Shown here one piece after another: positions 1 through 8,062 of a stretch of 64,000 nucleotides of DNA (positions within the stretch are counted from its first letter, which is position 1; the number at the start of each line of letters is the position of its first letter). The position numbers were made by a program, and so were the translations under genes. The DNA is from an uncultured Clostridia bacterium (GTDB lineage Bacteria; Bacillota; Clostridia; Christensenellales; DTU072). The notes beneath the pieces are model-generated. The model was not told the DNA's origin, ran no database searches, and saw only the letters and a program-made list of their open reading frames with translations. The stretch lies in NCBI GenBank assembly GCA_944363505.1, contig CALVUD010000001.1, positions 21,633-85,632 of the forward strand, given 5' to 3'.

Positions 1-228
1 ACCGACGCGGTGATAGGTTATCTTCTCGAAAACGGCACGGACGTCGAATACGGGGCAAGACCGCTCCGGCGCGCGGTACAGCGCATTTTCGAGGATAAGC
101 TGAGCGACGAAATTATTTTAGGCAGAATCCGTACCGGCAGCCGTATCGTGACGGATATACGCGACGGCGAGGTCGTGTTCGATACAAAACAAGAAAATAC
201 TAATCCCGAAGAAGGAGGTAAACAATGA
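1..228 (+). CDS. clpC: ClpC-type ATP-dependent Clp protease ATPase subunit, C-terminal end (partial)
   Basis: This is the 3' end of a gene that begins before the window; the open frame runs from base 1 to a TGA at 226-228. The visible 75 residues contain YGARPLRRAVQ, the signature of the small C-terminal subdomain of the second AAA+ module in ClpC/ClpB unfoldases. ClpC unfolds substrates and feeds them to the ClpP peptidase in the cytoplasm. The tail after that motif is short and acidic, which fits ClpC better than ClpB, but the discriminating regions lie outside the window. The stop overlaps the hpf start (ATGA), so the two genes are probably translationally coupled. Confidence 0.85.
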   Translation, partial: TDAVIGYLLENGTDVEYGARPLRRAVQRIFEDKLSDEIILGRIRTGSRIVTDIRDGEVVFDTKQENTNPEEGGKQ

Positions 229-758
229 TAATCGAATTGGTATCCAAGAACTACAACGAAGGCAACAGACTCGTCAACGTCATCGAAAAGAAACTGTCCA
301 GACTGGACAAATACTTTTCGGGCGACGCCGAAGCTTTGGTAAAGCTCAGCACGGTGGGAACCGAGAAATACACCATGGAAATTACCGTGCGTTTCGGCGG
401 CTATATCGCGCGCGCCGAAGTAACCAGTCAGAATATGTACGACAATATCGATCTCGTACTGCCCAAACTCGAAAAGCAGATCGCAAAGTTCCGCGACAGA
501 ATGAATTCCAAGGTGCCGAAGAAGGCTCTGCCGCTTAAAACCGAATCCGCGGAAGCCGTTCCCGCCGCCGAAAAGATGGGTAACGTAGTCAAGGAAAAGA
601 ACTTCAACATTTCCATCGTTACGGTAGAAGAGGCTATTGCGGAAATGGAATTGCTCGACCACGATTTCTATGTGTTCGTGAACGCGGAAAACAACAAGGT
701 TTCCGTGGTATATACACGTCATGACGGCGATTACGGTCTGATCACTCCGGAATATTAA
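225..758 (+). CDS. hpf: Ribosome hibernation promoting factor, long form
   Basis: A 177-residue protein with the two-domain layout of long HPF. The N-terminal part (about 1-100) is the S30AE/YfiA-like domain that sits in the mRNA/tRNA channel of the 30S subunit. The C-terminal part (about 125-177) contains EEAIAEMELLDHDFYVF and VVYTRHDGDYGLI, the conserved dimerisation domain that makes 100S ribosome dimers. A charged linker joins them. The start ATG overlaps the clpC stop and is preceded by AAGGAGG (212-218). Stalled or stressed cells use this protein to store inactive ribosomes. Identification is firm from the C-terminal domain alone. Confidence 0.95.
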   Translation: MIIELVSKNYNEGNRLVNVIEKKLSRLDKYFSGDAEALVKLSTVGTEKYTMEITVRFGGYIARAEVTSQNMYDNIDLVLPKLEKQIAKFRDRMNSKVPKKALPLKTESAEAVPAAEKMGNVVKEKNFNISIVTVEEAIAEMELLDHDFYVFVNAENNKVSVVYTRHDGDYGLITPEY

Positions 759-759
759 A

Positions 760-1560
760 ATGCAACTGGGAGTATCGACGGCTTCGTTTTTTACGCGAAG
801 CGAAACGGAGGACACTTTAAACCTCATACAGGACATGGGGTTTGAGATTTGCGAAGTGTTTCTGACCACCTTCCGCGAATACAGGAAGGATTTCGTCGAC
901 ATGCTCCGTGAAAGGCAAAGGAATATCCGCATTTACAGCATACATACGCTGAATCAACAGTTCGAACCCGAGCTGTTCAACAAATGGGACCGCACGCGCG
1001 AAGACGCCGAGGATTTTTTCAAGGAGATAATCTATGCGTGTAAACGGCTCGACGCGGATTATTATACTTTTCACGGACCTCCGCGTCTTAAACGCACACC
1101 GTACATAATCGATTATCCCTGGGTGGCAAAGCGCCTGAACGAACTGAACGGAATGCTTTCCGCCGGCGGCGCCTCCGCAAAGATCGCCTATGAAAACGTG
1201 CATTGGACGTTCTTCAATTCGCCCGAATTTCTGAAAAGGCTTTCGGAGTACATATCGACGCCGGTCTGTCTCGACATAAAACAGGCGATGCAGTCGAAAG
1301 TTGCGCTTGACGAATATATCGAGGTCATGGCGCCCACTCTGGTCAACGTACATTTATGCGACTGGCACGAGGACGGGAAACTGGCGATACCCGGAGAAGG
1401 AATATTCGATTTTACGGGATTTTTCAGGAAACTGAACGCGGTCGGCTATACCGGTCCCGTACTTATGGAACTGTATGCCGGAAATTACAGCGACTTCGAC
1501 GACGTTAAACGCAGCGCGGAGTATCTTCAGAAGTGCCTTGACGCGGCGGCAAAAGGATGA
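760..1560 (+). CDS. Sugar phosphate isomerase/epimerase family protein (xylose isomerase-like TIM barrel)
   Basis: A 266-residue protein of the AP endonuclease 2/xylose isomerase-like TIM-barrel superfamily. Visible candidate metal ligands follow the family pattern: Glu in AYENVHW, Asp in CLDIKQA, His in NVHLCDW and Glu in VLMELYAGN. Members isomerise or epimerise sugars or inositols, or act as endonuclease IV. The length and the absence of the full endonuclease IV zinc set favour a sugar-acting enzyme, but the substrate cannot be read from sequence. It starts two bases after the hpf stop and precedes pgi, consistent with carbohydrate metabolism, although hpf/clpC neighbours are unrelated. 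Confidence 0.8.
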   Translation: MQLGVSTASFFTRSETEDTLNLIQDMGFEICEVFLTTFREYRKDFVDMLRERQRNIRIYSIHTLNQQFEPELFNKWDRTREDAEDFFKEIIYACKRLDADYYTFHGPPRLKRTPYIIDYPWVAKRLNELNGMLSAGGASAKIAYENVHWTFFNSPEFLKRLSEYISTPVCLDIKQAMQSKVALDEYIEVMAPTLVNVHLCDWHEDGKLAIPGEGIFDFTGFFRKLNAVGYTGPVLMELYAGNYSDFDDVKRSAEYLQKCLDAAAKG

Positions 1561-1598
1561 TCGTTATTTTAAACTTAAGCAAAAGGAGATAAATTATT

Positions 1599-3020
1599 AT
1601 GGCTAACGCTAAGGGCAAAACGCCCGACATCAAATTCGATTTCAACAATATGATGGCTGACTTTATCGGCGCGGAGCAGGGAATTACCGACGCCGAACTC
1701 AATAAAACGCGCAATCTCGCGATCGCCGCGCACAGCAACGTGCGTTTGAACCGCGGTACGGGAATGATGGGCTGGACGGAACTGCCGTACAACCAGGCAG
1801 ACGTAGTCAGCGACATCATCGCCACCGCAAAGATCGTCAGACGCAACGCGGACGCGTTCGTCGTCCTGGGTATAGGCGGTTCGGCTCTCGGACCCATGGC
1901 TGTTTTCCAGGCTCTTTGTCATTTGAGGCACAACGAGCTAAGCAAACGTCAAAGGAAAGCGCCGAAGTTCTATGTCGAGGACAACGTTGATCCCGAACGC
2001 ATGGCGTCGCTTCTGGACGTTCTGGATCTGGACAAGACGGTATTTAACGTAATTACGAAATCCGGATCCACTTCGGAGACGATGAGTCAGTATCTGATCA
2101 TAATGAAGATGTTGAAGGAGCGTTACGGCGACAAAGCGCGCGAACACATCATCGCCACAACCGACAAGGAAAAGGGCAACCTCATCAAGATAGCAAAAGC
2201 CGAGGGATTGAAAACCTTCTATATCCCCGACGGCGTTGGCGGCAGATTCAGCGAACTTTGTCCCGTAGGGCTGTTGCCCGCGGCGGTACTCGGTATCGAC
2301 ATAAAGGAGCTTTTAAAGGGTGCCGCGGCGATGGATAAGCGCATGCGCAAGTCCGACTTCAAAACCAATCCCGCTCTTGTTGCCGCGGCGTTGCAATACG
2401 TTGCCATAAACAAAGGCAAGAATATATCCGTCATGATGCCTTACGCCGATTCTTTGAAACTTATGGCGGACTGGTATTGCCAGCTGTGGGGAGAAAGCCT
2501 CGGAAAATCCGTGGATCTGAACGGCAGAGAAGTTTTCGCGGGACAGACCCCCGTAAAAGCTTTGGGCGTTACCGATCAGCACAGTCAGATACAGTTGTAT
2601 ACCGAAGGTCCTTTCGACAAGGTCATTACGTTTATCTCCGTCGAAAAATACAGAAACGAAGTCGTCATCAGCGACGGCGCGGAAGAGTATCCATCCGTAT
2701 CGTTCCTCAGCGGACATACCTTAAACGAGTTGATCTCGGCGGAAATGGAAGCCACCGAATACGCGCTTACAAAAAAACACAGGCTGAATTCCAGAATCGT
2801 TTTACCGTTCGTCAATGCGCATACGATAGGTCAGCTTATGATGTTCTTTATGTTCCAGACCTCGTATCTCGGCGCCATGTTGAACATCAACACCTTCAAT
2901 CAGCCCGGCGTGGAGGAAGGAAAAAACGCGACGTATGCTTTGCTGGGTCGTGCCGGATACGAAGAAAAGAAAGCCGAGATCGCGGCTAAACCCGCCAAAA
3001 AAGAGCAGTATATCGTATAA
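1599..3020 (+). CDS. pgi: Glucose-6-phosphate isomerase
   Basis: A 473-residue protein, slightly longer than the roughly 450-residue Firmicutes type. It converts glucose 6-phosphate to fructose 6-phosphate in glycolysis and gluconeogenesis. Visible family motifs are GIGGSALG (phosphate loop), TKSGSTSET, PDGVGGRFS, QLWGESLGK and QHSQIQLYTEGP, which together cover the substrate-binding and catalytic regions. The start ATG has a good ribosome binding site (AAGGAGA, 1583-1589). The C-terminal tail is Lys/Ala rich. The stop TAA shares its last base with the start of the following ABC ATPase gene, suggesting cotranscription. Confidence 0.97.
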   Translation: MANAKGKTPDIKFDFNNMMADFIGAEQGITDAELNKTRNLAIAAHSNVRLNRGTGMMGWTELPYNQADVVSDIIATAKIVRRNADAFVVLGIGGSALGPMAVFQALCHLRHNELSKRQRKAPKFYVEDNVDPERMASLLDVLDLDKTVFNVITKSGSTSETMSQYLIIMKMLKERYGDKAREHIIATTDKEKGNLIKIAKAEGLKTFYIPDGVGGRFSELCPVGLLPAAVLGIDIKELLKGAAAMDKRMRKSDFKTNPALVAAALQYVAINKGKNISVMMPYADSLKLMADWYCQLWGESLGKSVDLNGREVFAGQTPVKALGVTDQHSQIQLYTEGPFDKVITFISVEKYRNEVVISDGAEEYPSVSFLSGHTLNELISAEMEATEYALTKKHRLNSRIVLPFVNAHTIGQLMMFFMFQTSYLGAMLNINTFNQPGVEEGKNATYALLGRAGYEEKKAEIAAKPAKKEQYIV

Positions 3021-4042
3021 TGCTCGTCGTTAAAGGGCTGACAAAAAAATATCTTTACGGAGACCAGGCGCTGACCGACGTCGGTTTTTCCATTGCGGAC
3101 GGAGAACAGGCGGCGTTGTTAGGCGCTTGCGCTTCGGGCAAGAGCACGCTTTTAAAGATTATAGCGGGGATAACCGAATCCGATTCGGGTTCGGTTATCC
3201 TTGACGGGCGGGACGTTACTTTGTTTTCACCCAAAGAACGCGGCATAAGAATGATTTTCGACGGCGAAGGCTGGTTCAAATTTCGCAGCGTATATCATAA
3301 CGTTAAATATCCGCTGAAGATCAGAAAGTTTTTAAAGTCGGAAATAGAACAAATAACGGAACGCGCGATGGCGAGGTATTCTTTGTCGGCGCTCAAAGAC
3401 GAGTTTGTGTTCAGACTGAGCGACTCCGACAGGGTAAGGCTTTGCCTTAGCCGGCTGAATACTTTCAAGGCTCCGCTGACGCTTATCGACAACGTCTTTT
3501 CCCCGCTTGACGCCGAGGAAAGAAAGCGGTTGTTCGCGGAACTGCTGCCTTTGATAAAAACGGACGCGGCATCGGCGATATTCGCGACGGATTCCGCCGA
3601 GGAAGCGTTTGCGTTTTCCGATAAGGTTTTCTTTTTAAATAACGGCGAGATCGCGGAGTGCGGTTCCGCCGAACATTATCTTACGGATCCGAATACGCTT
3701 GCGGCGGATAAATTCGTTAACGCCGAACGTAATTTTGTCCTTTTGCCCGTGAAAAACGGGAATGGTGAGGCGTATTTCGAAGCGTGGGATAAACGCTTTT
3801 CTGTCGATACCGTGAGCGAATACGTTTTCGTTTCATATGAAGCCGTTAATTCCGGCGCGGGGGAGAGGGCGGTAAATCCCGTCAGACTTTTCGGAGGATT
3901 CGGAAAAACATATTATAAAACCGAAGACGGTATAAACGTCGTATCCGATTCCGCGCCTACCGCTTACGCACCCGATTTTTCGTCTTTCAGGGTTTTCGAT
4001 TTGATAGGCGAAAATCGTTTGACATATTCCGAAAAGACGTGA
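3020..4042 (+). CDS. ABC-type ATPase homologue with degenerate catalytic motifs
   Basis: A 340-residue protein with the layout of a MalK/PotA-like ABC ATPase: nucleotide-binding domain (about 1-230) and a C-terminal TOBE-like extension (about 235-340). Walker A is intact (GACASGKST, 35-43). The other motifs are not: the Q-loop Gln is Asp81 (MIFDGEGW), the LSGGQ signature is LSDSD (133-137), the Walker B catalytic Glu is Asn158 (LTLIDN) and the H-loop His is Asp191 (FATDSAEEA). It probably binds nucleotide but hydrolyses it poorly or not at all. No permease or binding protein lies beside it; it overlaps the pgi stop by one base. Its role is unknown; it may be regulatory. Confidence 0.75.
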   Translation: MLVVKGLTKKYLYGDQALTDVGFSIADGEQAALLGACASGKSTLLKIIAGITESDSGSVILDGRDVTLFSPKERGIRMIFDGEGWFKFRSVYHNVKYPLKIRKFLKSEIEQITERAMARYSLSALKDEFVFRLSDSDRVRLCLSRLNTFKAPLTLIDNVFSPLDAEERKRLFAELLPLIKTDAASAIFATDSAEEAFAFSDKVFFLNNGEIAECGSAEHYLTDPNTLAADKFVNAERNFVLLPVKNGNGEAYFEAWDKRFSVDTVSEYVFVSYEAVNSGAGERAVNPVRLFGGFGKTYYKTEDGINVVSDSAPTAYAPDFSSFRVFDLIGENRLTYSEKT

Positions 4043-4052
4043 TATTTTATTA

Positions 4053-4153
4053 ACAGGATAGAACCTGAATCGATGATACGTTCGGAGAGGAAGCTGCAAA
4101 CCTGTGTATAAGATACGATTTGTTACTCCTTTCCGTGCGGAAGGAGTTTTTTT
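4053..4153 (+). promoter_or_regulatory. Structured leader with a terminator-like hairpin that contains the ribosome binding site
   Basis: Just before the TM1266-like gene, ACTCCTTTCC (4125-4134) pairs with GGAAGGAGT (4139-4147), a nine-pair stem with one bulged T and a GTGC loop, followed by seven T (4147-4153) and then the ATG at 4154. The right arm is the ribosome binding site of that gene, so the hairpin would both end transcription and hide the site. Upstream, CAGG (4054-4057) can pair locally with CCTG (4064-4067), or ACAGG (4053-4057) can pair at distance with CCTGT (4101-4105); these pairings exclude each other. This looks like a switch, but it matches no riboswitch consensus that I recall. 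Confidence 0.55.
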
Positions 4154-4408
4154 ATGAAAAAGTTAGGTATCGTAGGCGTGATTATCACCGACAGAAGCGT
4201 GGCTCAGGACGTTCAGAGCGTATTAAGCGATTTCGGTGACATAATAATCGGCAGAATGGGCGTTCCGGACAAAGCCAACGGCATAAACGCCATAGCGCTG
4301 ATAGTCGAAGGCTCGACGGAGCAGATATCCGCCATGACGGGAAAACTCGGAAGGCTCGGTTCCGTGTCCGTCAAGTCTGCCGTTACCACCGTTACCCTCA
4401 ACGATTAG
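4154..4408 (+). CDS. TM1266-type iron-only hydrogenase system regulator (NikR C-terminal-like fold)
   Basis: An 84-residue protein resembling the TM1266 family, small ACT-like/NikR C-terminal-like proteins annotated as putative regulators of [FeFe] hydrogenase maturation genes. Characteristic stretches are LGIVGVIITDR at the start, IIGRMGVPDK in the middle and ALIVEGS; it lacks any DNA-binding domain. In relatives it sits beside hydE/hydG/hydF, but here its neighbours are a three-gene ABC transporter. The start is fixed by GGAAGGAG at 4139-4146, which lies inside the terminator-like hairpin described separately. What it senses is not known. Fifteen bases separate it from the binding-protein gene, so they are probably one operon. 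Confidence 0.75.
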   Translation: MKKLGIVGVIITDRSVAQDVQSVLSDFGDIIIGRMGVPDKANGINAIALIVEGSTEQISAMTGKLGRLGSVSVKSAVTTVTLND

Positions 4409-4422
4409 TTCAGGAGGCATAT

Positions 4423-5457
4423 ATGAAAAAGAAGTTACTTATAACGTTATTTGTTCTGATCATGACCGCCGTTTTGTCGGTAGCCGTTCTCGCAGGCTGC
4501 ACCGACGACGATTCCGACGGAAACGGTGCCAAGGTCATAAATATAGTCGTTCCCGACGGTTCTCCCGCGATAGCGCTTGCCAAGCTGATAAACGACAACT
4601 CCGCGCCTGAAGGGTATACCGTAAATTATTCGGTCGTCGCGGGGGCCACTCAGATAACGACCGCTATCGCCAACAAGACGGCTGATATAGCTATTGCTCC
4701 GACCAACATCGGCGCGACGATATATAATAAAACGGGCGCGGTAAAACTGTACGCCACCGTCGTTCAAGGCGCGCTTTATATGGTGGGGAAAGAGTATCTC
4801 GCGGGCGATACCGTTCAGGAAAAACTCGCATCGCTGAAAGGACAGACCGTTTTTAATATCGGACAGGGCGGCACTCCCGACCTTACGTTCAAATACATTC
4901 TCGACCATTACGGCATAGCTTACCAAGCGACCGACGTCGAGGACGAATCGTATGTCGCTCTAAGATACGTTACCGACGGATCCGAACTTTTGCCGATGTT
5001 AAAACAGGGCACCGCCAAGTACGGTATCCTCGGAGAACCCGCAGTTTCCAGAGCGAATGCCAACACCGGCACTTCAACCGTATTCGACATACAGGAACTC
5101 TGGAAAGATGTTACGGGCGCCCAAACGGCAGGTTTCCCGCAGGCGAGCGTATTCGTTACCACAGAGCTTCTGAACGGCGAGCACGCCGCTTTGCTCAGTT
5201 GGCTCAGCGCCGGGCTTAAGGATAACGCGGCATGGGCGGAATCAAATCCCGCGACGGTTTCCGAAGTTCTTGCCTCGAAAGGGTCGACCTCTTTAAACGG
5301 GCTGACTTCGGGAATGATCGAGGCGTGCAACCTTGATTATGTTTCCGCCGTCGATGCAAAACAGGCAGTAAACACTTATCTTAGCGCCCTGTACGGATTT
5401 GCCGCGAACACCGTAGGCGGCAAAATGCCCGACGACGCTTTCTATTATGCGGGCTGA
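4423..5457 (+). CDS. NitT/TauT-type ABC transporter substrate-binding lipoprotein
   Basis: A 344-residue exported lipoprotein. Residues 1-25 form a signal peptide ending in the lipobox LAGC with the lipidated Cys at 26, followed by an acidic linker. The body is a periplasmic-binding-protein type 2 fold of the NMT1/SsuA/ThiY group: VVPDGSPAIALAKLI near the start, ADIAIAPTNIGATIY, and a KYGILGEPAVSRA segment. Relatives bind nitrate, sulfonates, thiamine precursors or other small molecules; the ligand cannot be inferred. It is followed by overlapping genes for the matching permease and ATPase. Confidence 0.88.
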   Translation: MKKKLLITLFVLIMTAVLSVAVLAGCTDDDSDGNGAKVINIVVPDGSPAIALAKLINDNSAPEGYTVNYSVVAGATQITTAIANKTADIAIAPTNIGATIYNKTGAVKLYATVVQGALYMVGKEYLAGDTVQEKLASLKGQTVFNIGQGGTPDLTFKYILDHYGIAYQATDVEDESYVALRYVTDGSELLPMLKQGTAKYGILGEPAVSRANANTGTSTVFDIQELWKDVTGAQTAGFPQASVFVTTELLNGEHAALLSWLSAGLKDNAAWAESNPATVSEVLASKGSTSLNGLTSGMIEACNLDYVSAVDAKQAVNTYLSALYGFAANTVGGKMPDDAFYYAG

Positions 5458-6235
5458 AGCGGAAAAGTTAAAAAAATTCTTTATAAAAAACGCTTGGATG
5501 GCGAATATCGTCTACCCCTTGATCGGGGTAGGCGTTATTCTGTTGATTTGGGTCATAGGCGCCGCGGCGGTGGGCATGGAAATGATCTTGCCGACGCCGT
5601 CGAGAGCGTTCGAAGAGTTCTTTAAACTGCTTAAGGAAAGCGAATTCTGGCTCGCTGTGGGAAATACGCTCGCGAGAACGATTTTAAGCTTCGTTTTGGG
5701 GTTTCTCGCCGCCGCCGTAACGGCAACGCTTTCCGCGTTCGTTAAACCCGCGGGCAGGATCATCGCGCCGATAATTACGGTTTTACGTTCGGTGCCTACG
5801 ATGTCGATCATTCTGATAGCGGTCATAGCGCTGCGCTCAACGCAAGCGCCGGTACTGGTAACTTTTCTGATCGTTTATCCGCTGTTGCATTCTTCGTTCG
5901 AACGAGCGTTAGAGAATGTAGACCCTTACGCCGTTAATATGAGCAAAGTGTTCGGCGTTCCGATATATAAACGCGTTTTCAAGCTGTATATCCCTGCGGT
6001 GTTGCCCGACGTGTTCGCGGCGTCCAAGAGCAACGTTTCGCTCGCATTGAAAGTAATGATAGCTTCCGAAGTGCTGGCACAGACTTTCGATTCGATGGGC
6101 GTGAACATGCAAATCAGCAGGATATACCTGGATACGGCGCAGCTGATGGGCTGGACTTTAGCGGCCATAATTATGAGTTTTGCGTTGGAAGGAGCGGTTT
6201 CGCTGTTAAAGCGCTTCACGGTGAGGTGGAAATGA
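5447..6235 (+). CDS. NitT/TauT-type ABC transporter permease
   Basis: A 262-residue membrane protein with about six predicted helices, matching the SsuC/TauC permease group. The coupling region contains EAAn-like residues around SKVFGVPIYKRVFKLYIPAVLPDVFA, in the place where BPD permeases contact the ATPase. It would form the membrane channel for the substrate delivered by the upstream lipoprotein. Its ATG lies 11 bases inside the end of the binding-protein gene and its stop overlaps the ATPase start (ATGA), so translation of all three genes is likely coupled. Confidence 0.9.
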   Translation: MRAEAEKLKKFFIKNAWMANIVYPLIGVGVILLIWVIGAAAVGMEMILPTPSRAFEEFFKLLKESEFWLAVGNTLARTILSFVLGFLAAAVTATLSAFVKPAGRIIAPIITVLRSVPTMSIILIAVIALRSTQAPVLVTFLIVYPLLHSSFERALENVDPYAVNMSKVFGVPIYKRVFKLYIPAVLPDVFAASKSNVSLALKVMIASEVLAQTFDSMGVNMQISRIYLDTAQLMGWTLAAIIMSFALEGAVSLLKRFTVRWK

Positions 6236-6936
6236 TAATCAAGGCTCTCAACAAAAGTTACGGCGATTTGAAAATATTCGAAGACTTTTCCGTCGAGTTC
6301 GAGGAAATGAAAACCACCGCGGTGATGGGCGCTTCGGGTGTCGGGAAAAGTACTCTGTTGAACGCTATCGCGGGACTTACGGATTATACGGGAGAAATAA
6401 TTAAAGAGGGCGATATCAGCGTCGTGTTTTCCGAACCCGCTCTTTTAAAGAATCTAAGCGTCGTTAAAAACCTCGAATACGCTGTATCGCACGCGTATCC
6501 GAACAAAAAGATCCCCGAAGAAAAATTGAACGAAGTGCTGGAAGCGGTTGAACTTGCCGATAGACGGGATGCGCTCCCTTACGAGCTTTCCACGGGAATG
6601 GCGCAGCGCGTGGCGCTCGCCCGGGGATTCCTGTATCCGTCGCGCTATATCGTGATGGACGAAGCGTTCAGGGGGTTGGATACCGCGCTTAAATTCAGAT
6701 TAAAACGGTATTTTCTGAATCTTTTGAGTATGAATCCCCGTACCGTGATAATGATAACTCACGACCTCGACGAAGCGCTTTCGCTGTCGGACAGGGTAAT
6801 GGTTTTAAGCTCACGACCCGTCAGGATTGCGTTGGACATTTCGCTTTCGTCCGACAAAAGTACCAGGCTGCCCTCCGATCCCGAATATATGAACGCTGCT
6901 TCGGAATATATGCGTTTTATAGAGGCTTCTATTTAA
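6232..6936 (+). CDS. NitT/TauT-type ABC transporter ATP-binding protein
   Basis: A 234-residue ATPase. Motifs are GASGVGKST (Walker A), LSTGMAQRVALARG (signature), YIVMDEAFRGLD (Walker B with catalytic Glu) and MITHDLDEAL (H-loop His), so it should be active, unlike the degenerate ATPase at 3020-4042. The Q-loop Gln is replaced by Ser in VVFSEPALL. I chose the ATG at 6232, which overlaps the permease stop and follows GAGGTGG; a GTG two codons upstream is also in frame. It energises the transporter encoded by the two preceding genes. The gene ends at the promoter of ruvC. Confidence 0.92.
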   Translation: MIIKALNKSYGDLKIFEDFSVEFEEMKTTAVMGASGVGKSTLLNAIAGLTDYTGEIIKEGDISVVFSEPALLKNLSVVKNLEYAVSHAYPNKKIPEEKLNEVLEAVELADRRDALPYELSTGMAQRVALARGFLYPSRYIVMDEAFRGLDTALKFRLKRYFLNLLSMNPRTVIMITHDLDEALSLSDRVMVLSSRPVRIALDISLSSDKSTRLPSDPEYMNAASEYMRFIEASI

Positions 6937-6965
6937 TTGACTTTATTTTAGTAATAAAGTATTAT
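6937..6965 (+). promoter_or_regulatory. Promoter of ruvC, predicted to give a leaderless transcript
   Basis: TTGACT (6937-6942), a 17-base spacer, and TATTAT (6960-6965). Six bases separate the -10 box from the ruvC ATG at 6972, so the expected transcription start coincides with the A of the start codon. No ribosome binding site is present. Confidence 0.7.
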
Positions 6966-6971
6966 TTTAGT

Positions 6972-7466
6972 ATGGTTATTTTGGGTATAGATCCCGGCTA
7001 CGGCATAGTCGGTTTCGGCGTAATCGAAAAAAACGCTTCCAGACTTCGTACCGTCGCTTACGGCGTTATAGAAACGCCTAAAGTTTCGAAACTTCCCGTC
7101 AGACTTAAATTTATAGGCGATAAGATTGCGGAACTGATAGAGCATTACAAGCCCGACGCCGTCGCGGTCGAAGAACTGTTTTTCCATTCCAACCAAAAGA
7201 CCGTCATAATGGTCGCGGAGGCGCGCGGAGTTGTGTTATATGCCGCCGAAAACGCGGGTAAACCGCTGTTCGAATATACTCCGATGCAGATCAAACAGGC
7301 GGTTACGGGATACGGCAGGGCGGACAAAAAGCAAATTCAGCAAATGGTAAAAATACTTTTGGGGCTGGAATCGGTCCCGAAGCCCGACGACGCCGCCGAC
7401 GCGTTGGCGGTTGCAGTCACACATGCACAGACTAATACCGTAATGGGTAATTTCGGAGTCAGATAA
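6972..7466 (+). CDS. ruvC: Crossover junction endodeoxyribonuclease RuvC
   Basis: A 164-residue Holliday junction resolvase. The family motifs are visible: GIDPGYGIVGFGV with the first catalytic Asp, VAVEELFFHSN with the Glu, and the C-terminal KPDDAADALAVAVTHA with the last acidic residues. It cuts junctions processed by RuvAB during recombinational repair. The start codon follows a promoter at leaderless distance and lacks a ribosome binding site. The stop TAA shares one base with the ruvA ATG, so ruvC-ruvA-ruvB-queA-tgt form one tight transcription unit. Confidence 0.96.
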   Translation: MVILGIDPGYGIVGFGVIEKNASRLRTVAYGVIETPKVSKLPVRLKFIGDKIAELIEHYKPDAVAVEELFFHSNQKTVIMVAEARGVVLYAAENAGKPLFEYTPMQIKQAVTGYGRADKKQIQQMVKILLGLESVPKPDDAADALAVAVTHAQTNTVMGNFGVR

Positions 7467-8062
7467 TGTTTTCGTATATTCGCGGCAGGTTGACAGAATC
7501 AAACGGAAATTTCGTTACCGTCGAGGCGGGCGGTATCGGATACGCCATAACCGTATCCAACAATTCGGCGTACAAACTACCCTTACCGGGTAACGAAACC
7601 CTGATATATCTGTATCTTCACGTCCGTGAGGACGAGGTCGGATTGTACGGTTTCACCACCCGCGAGGAAAAGGAGATGTTCATAAAACTTATCGCGATTT
7701 CGGGCATAGGACCTAAAGCGGCGATAGGTATTCTCTCGGGAATGACTCCAGACGCTCTGGCGATAGCCATAGTTACATCGGATATAAAGAGTATCGCAAA
7801 GATAAAGGGCGTCGGCAAAAAAACCGCGGAAAGGATCATTCTGGAACTGAAGGAAAAGCTTGCCGCCGAGGACGTCGAAATGTTCGGAGCGAAAGCCGTT
7901 GCGGAAAACAGCGTCGGAGGAGTCGCTCACGACGCCATAAACGCGCTGAGAACTTTGGGACTCACGCAGTCCGAAGCCGTCAAAGCCGTGGAGGCGGCGA
8001 TGAAAGAAGCCGATACGCTGGAGGAAGTTTTGAGATGCGCGCTCAGGAGGATCGAAAAGTAA
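7466..8062 (+). CDS. ruvA: Holliday junction branch migration protein RuvA
   Basis: A 198-residue protein, the usual length. Domain I (about 1-65) starts MFSYIRGRL and contains GYAITVSN; the helix-hairpin-helix region shows GIGPKAAIGILSGM and IKGVGKKTAERIILELKEKL, which bind the four-way DNA junction. The C-terminal domain (about 150-198) that contacts RuvB follows a flexible linker. RuvA tetramers target the RuvB motor to Holliday junctions. It overlaps ruvC by one base and abuts ruvB. Confidence 0.97.
   Translation: MFSYIRGRLTESNGNFVTVEAGGIGYAITVSNNSAYKLPLPGNETLIYLYLHVREDEVGLYGFTTREEKEMFIKLIAISGIGPKAAIGILSGMTPDALAIAIVTSDIKSIAKIKGVGKKTAERIILELKEKLAAEDVEMFGAKAVAENSVGGVAHDAINALRTLGLTQSEAVKAVEAAMKEADTLEEVLRCALRRIEK

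Noticed and set aside
18..932. 304-codon minus-strand frame opposite hpf
   Set aside because: A shadow of hpf and its neighbours; its sequence has no domain features and no ribosome binding site.
4053..4153. TPP, SAM, THF or preQ1 riboswitch
   Set aside because: None of the conserved core strings that I know for these classes is present in the 100-base leader.
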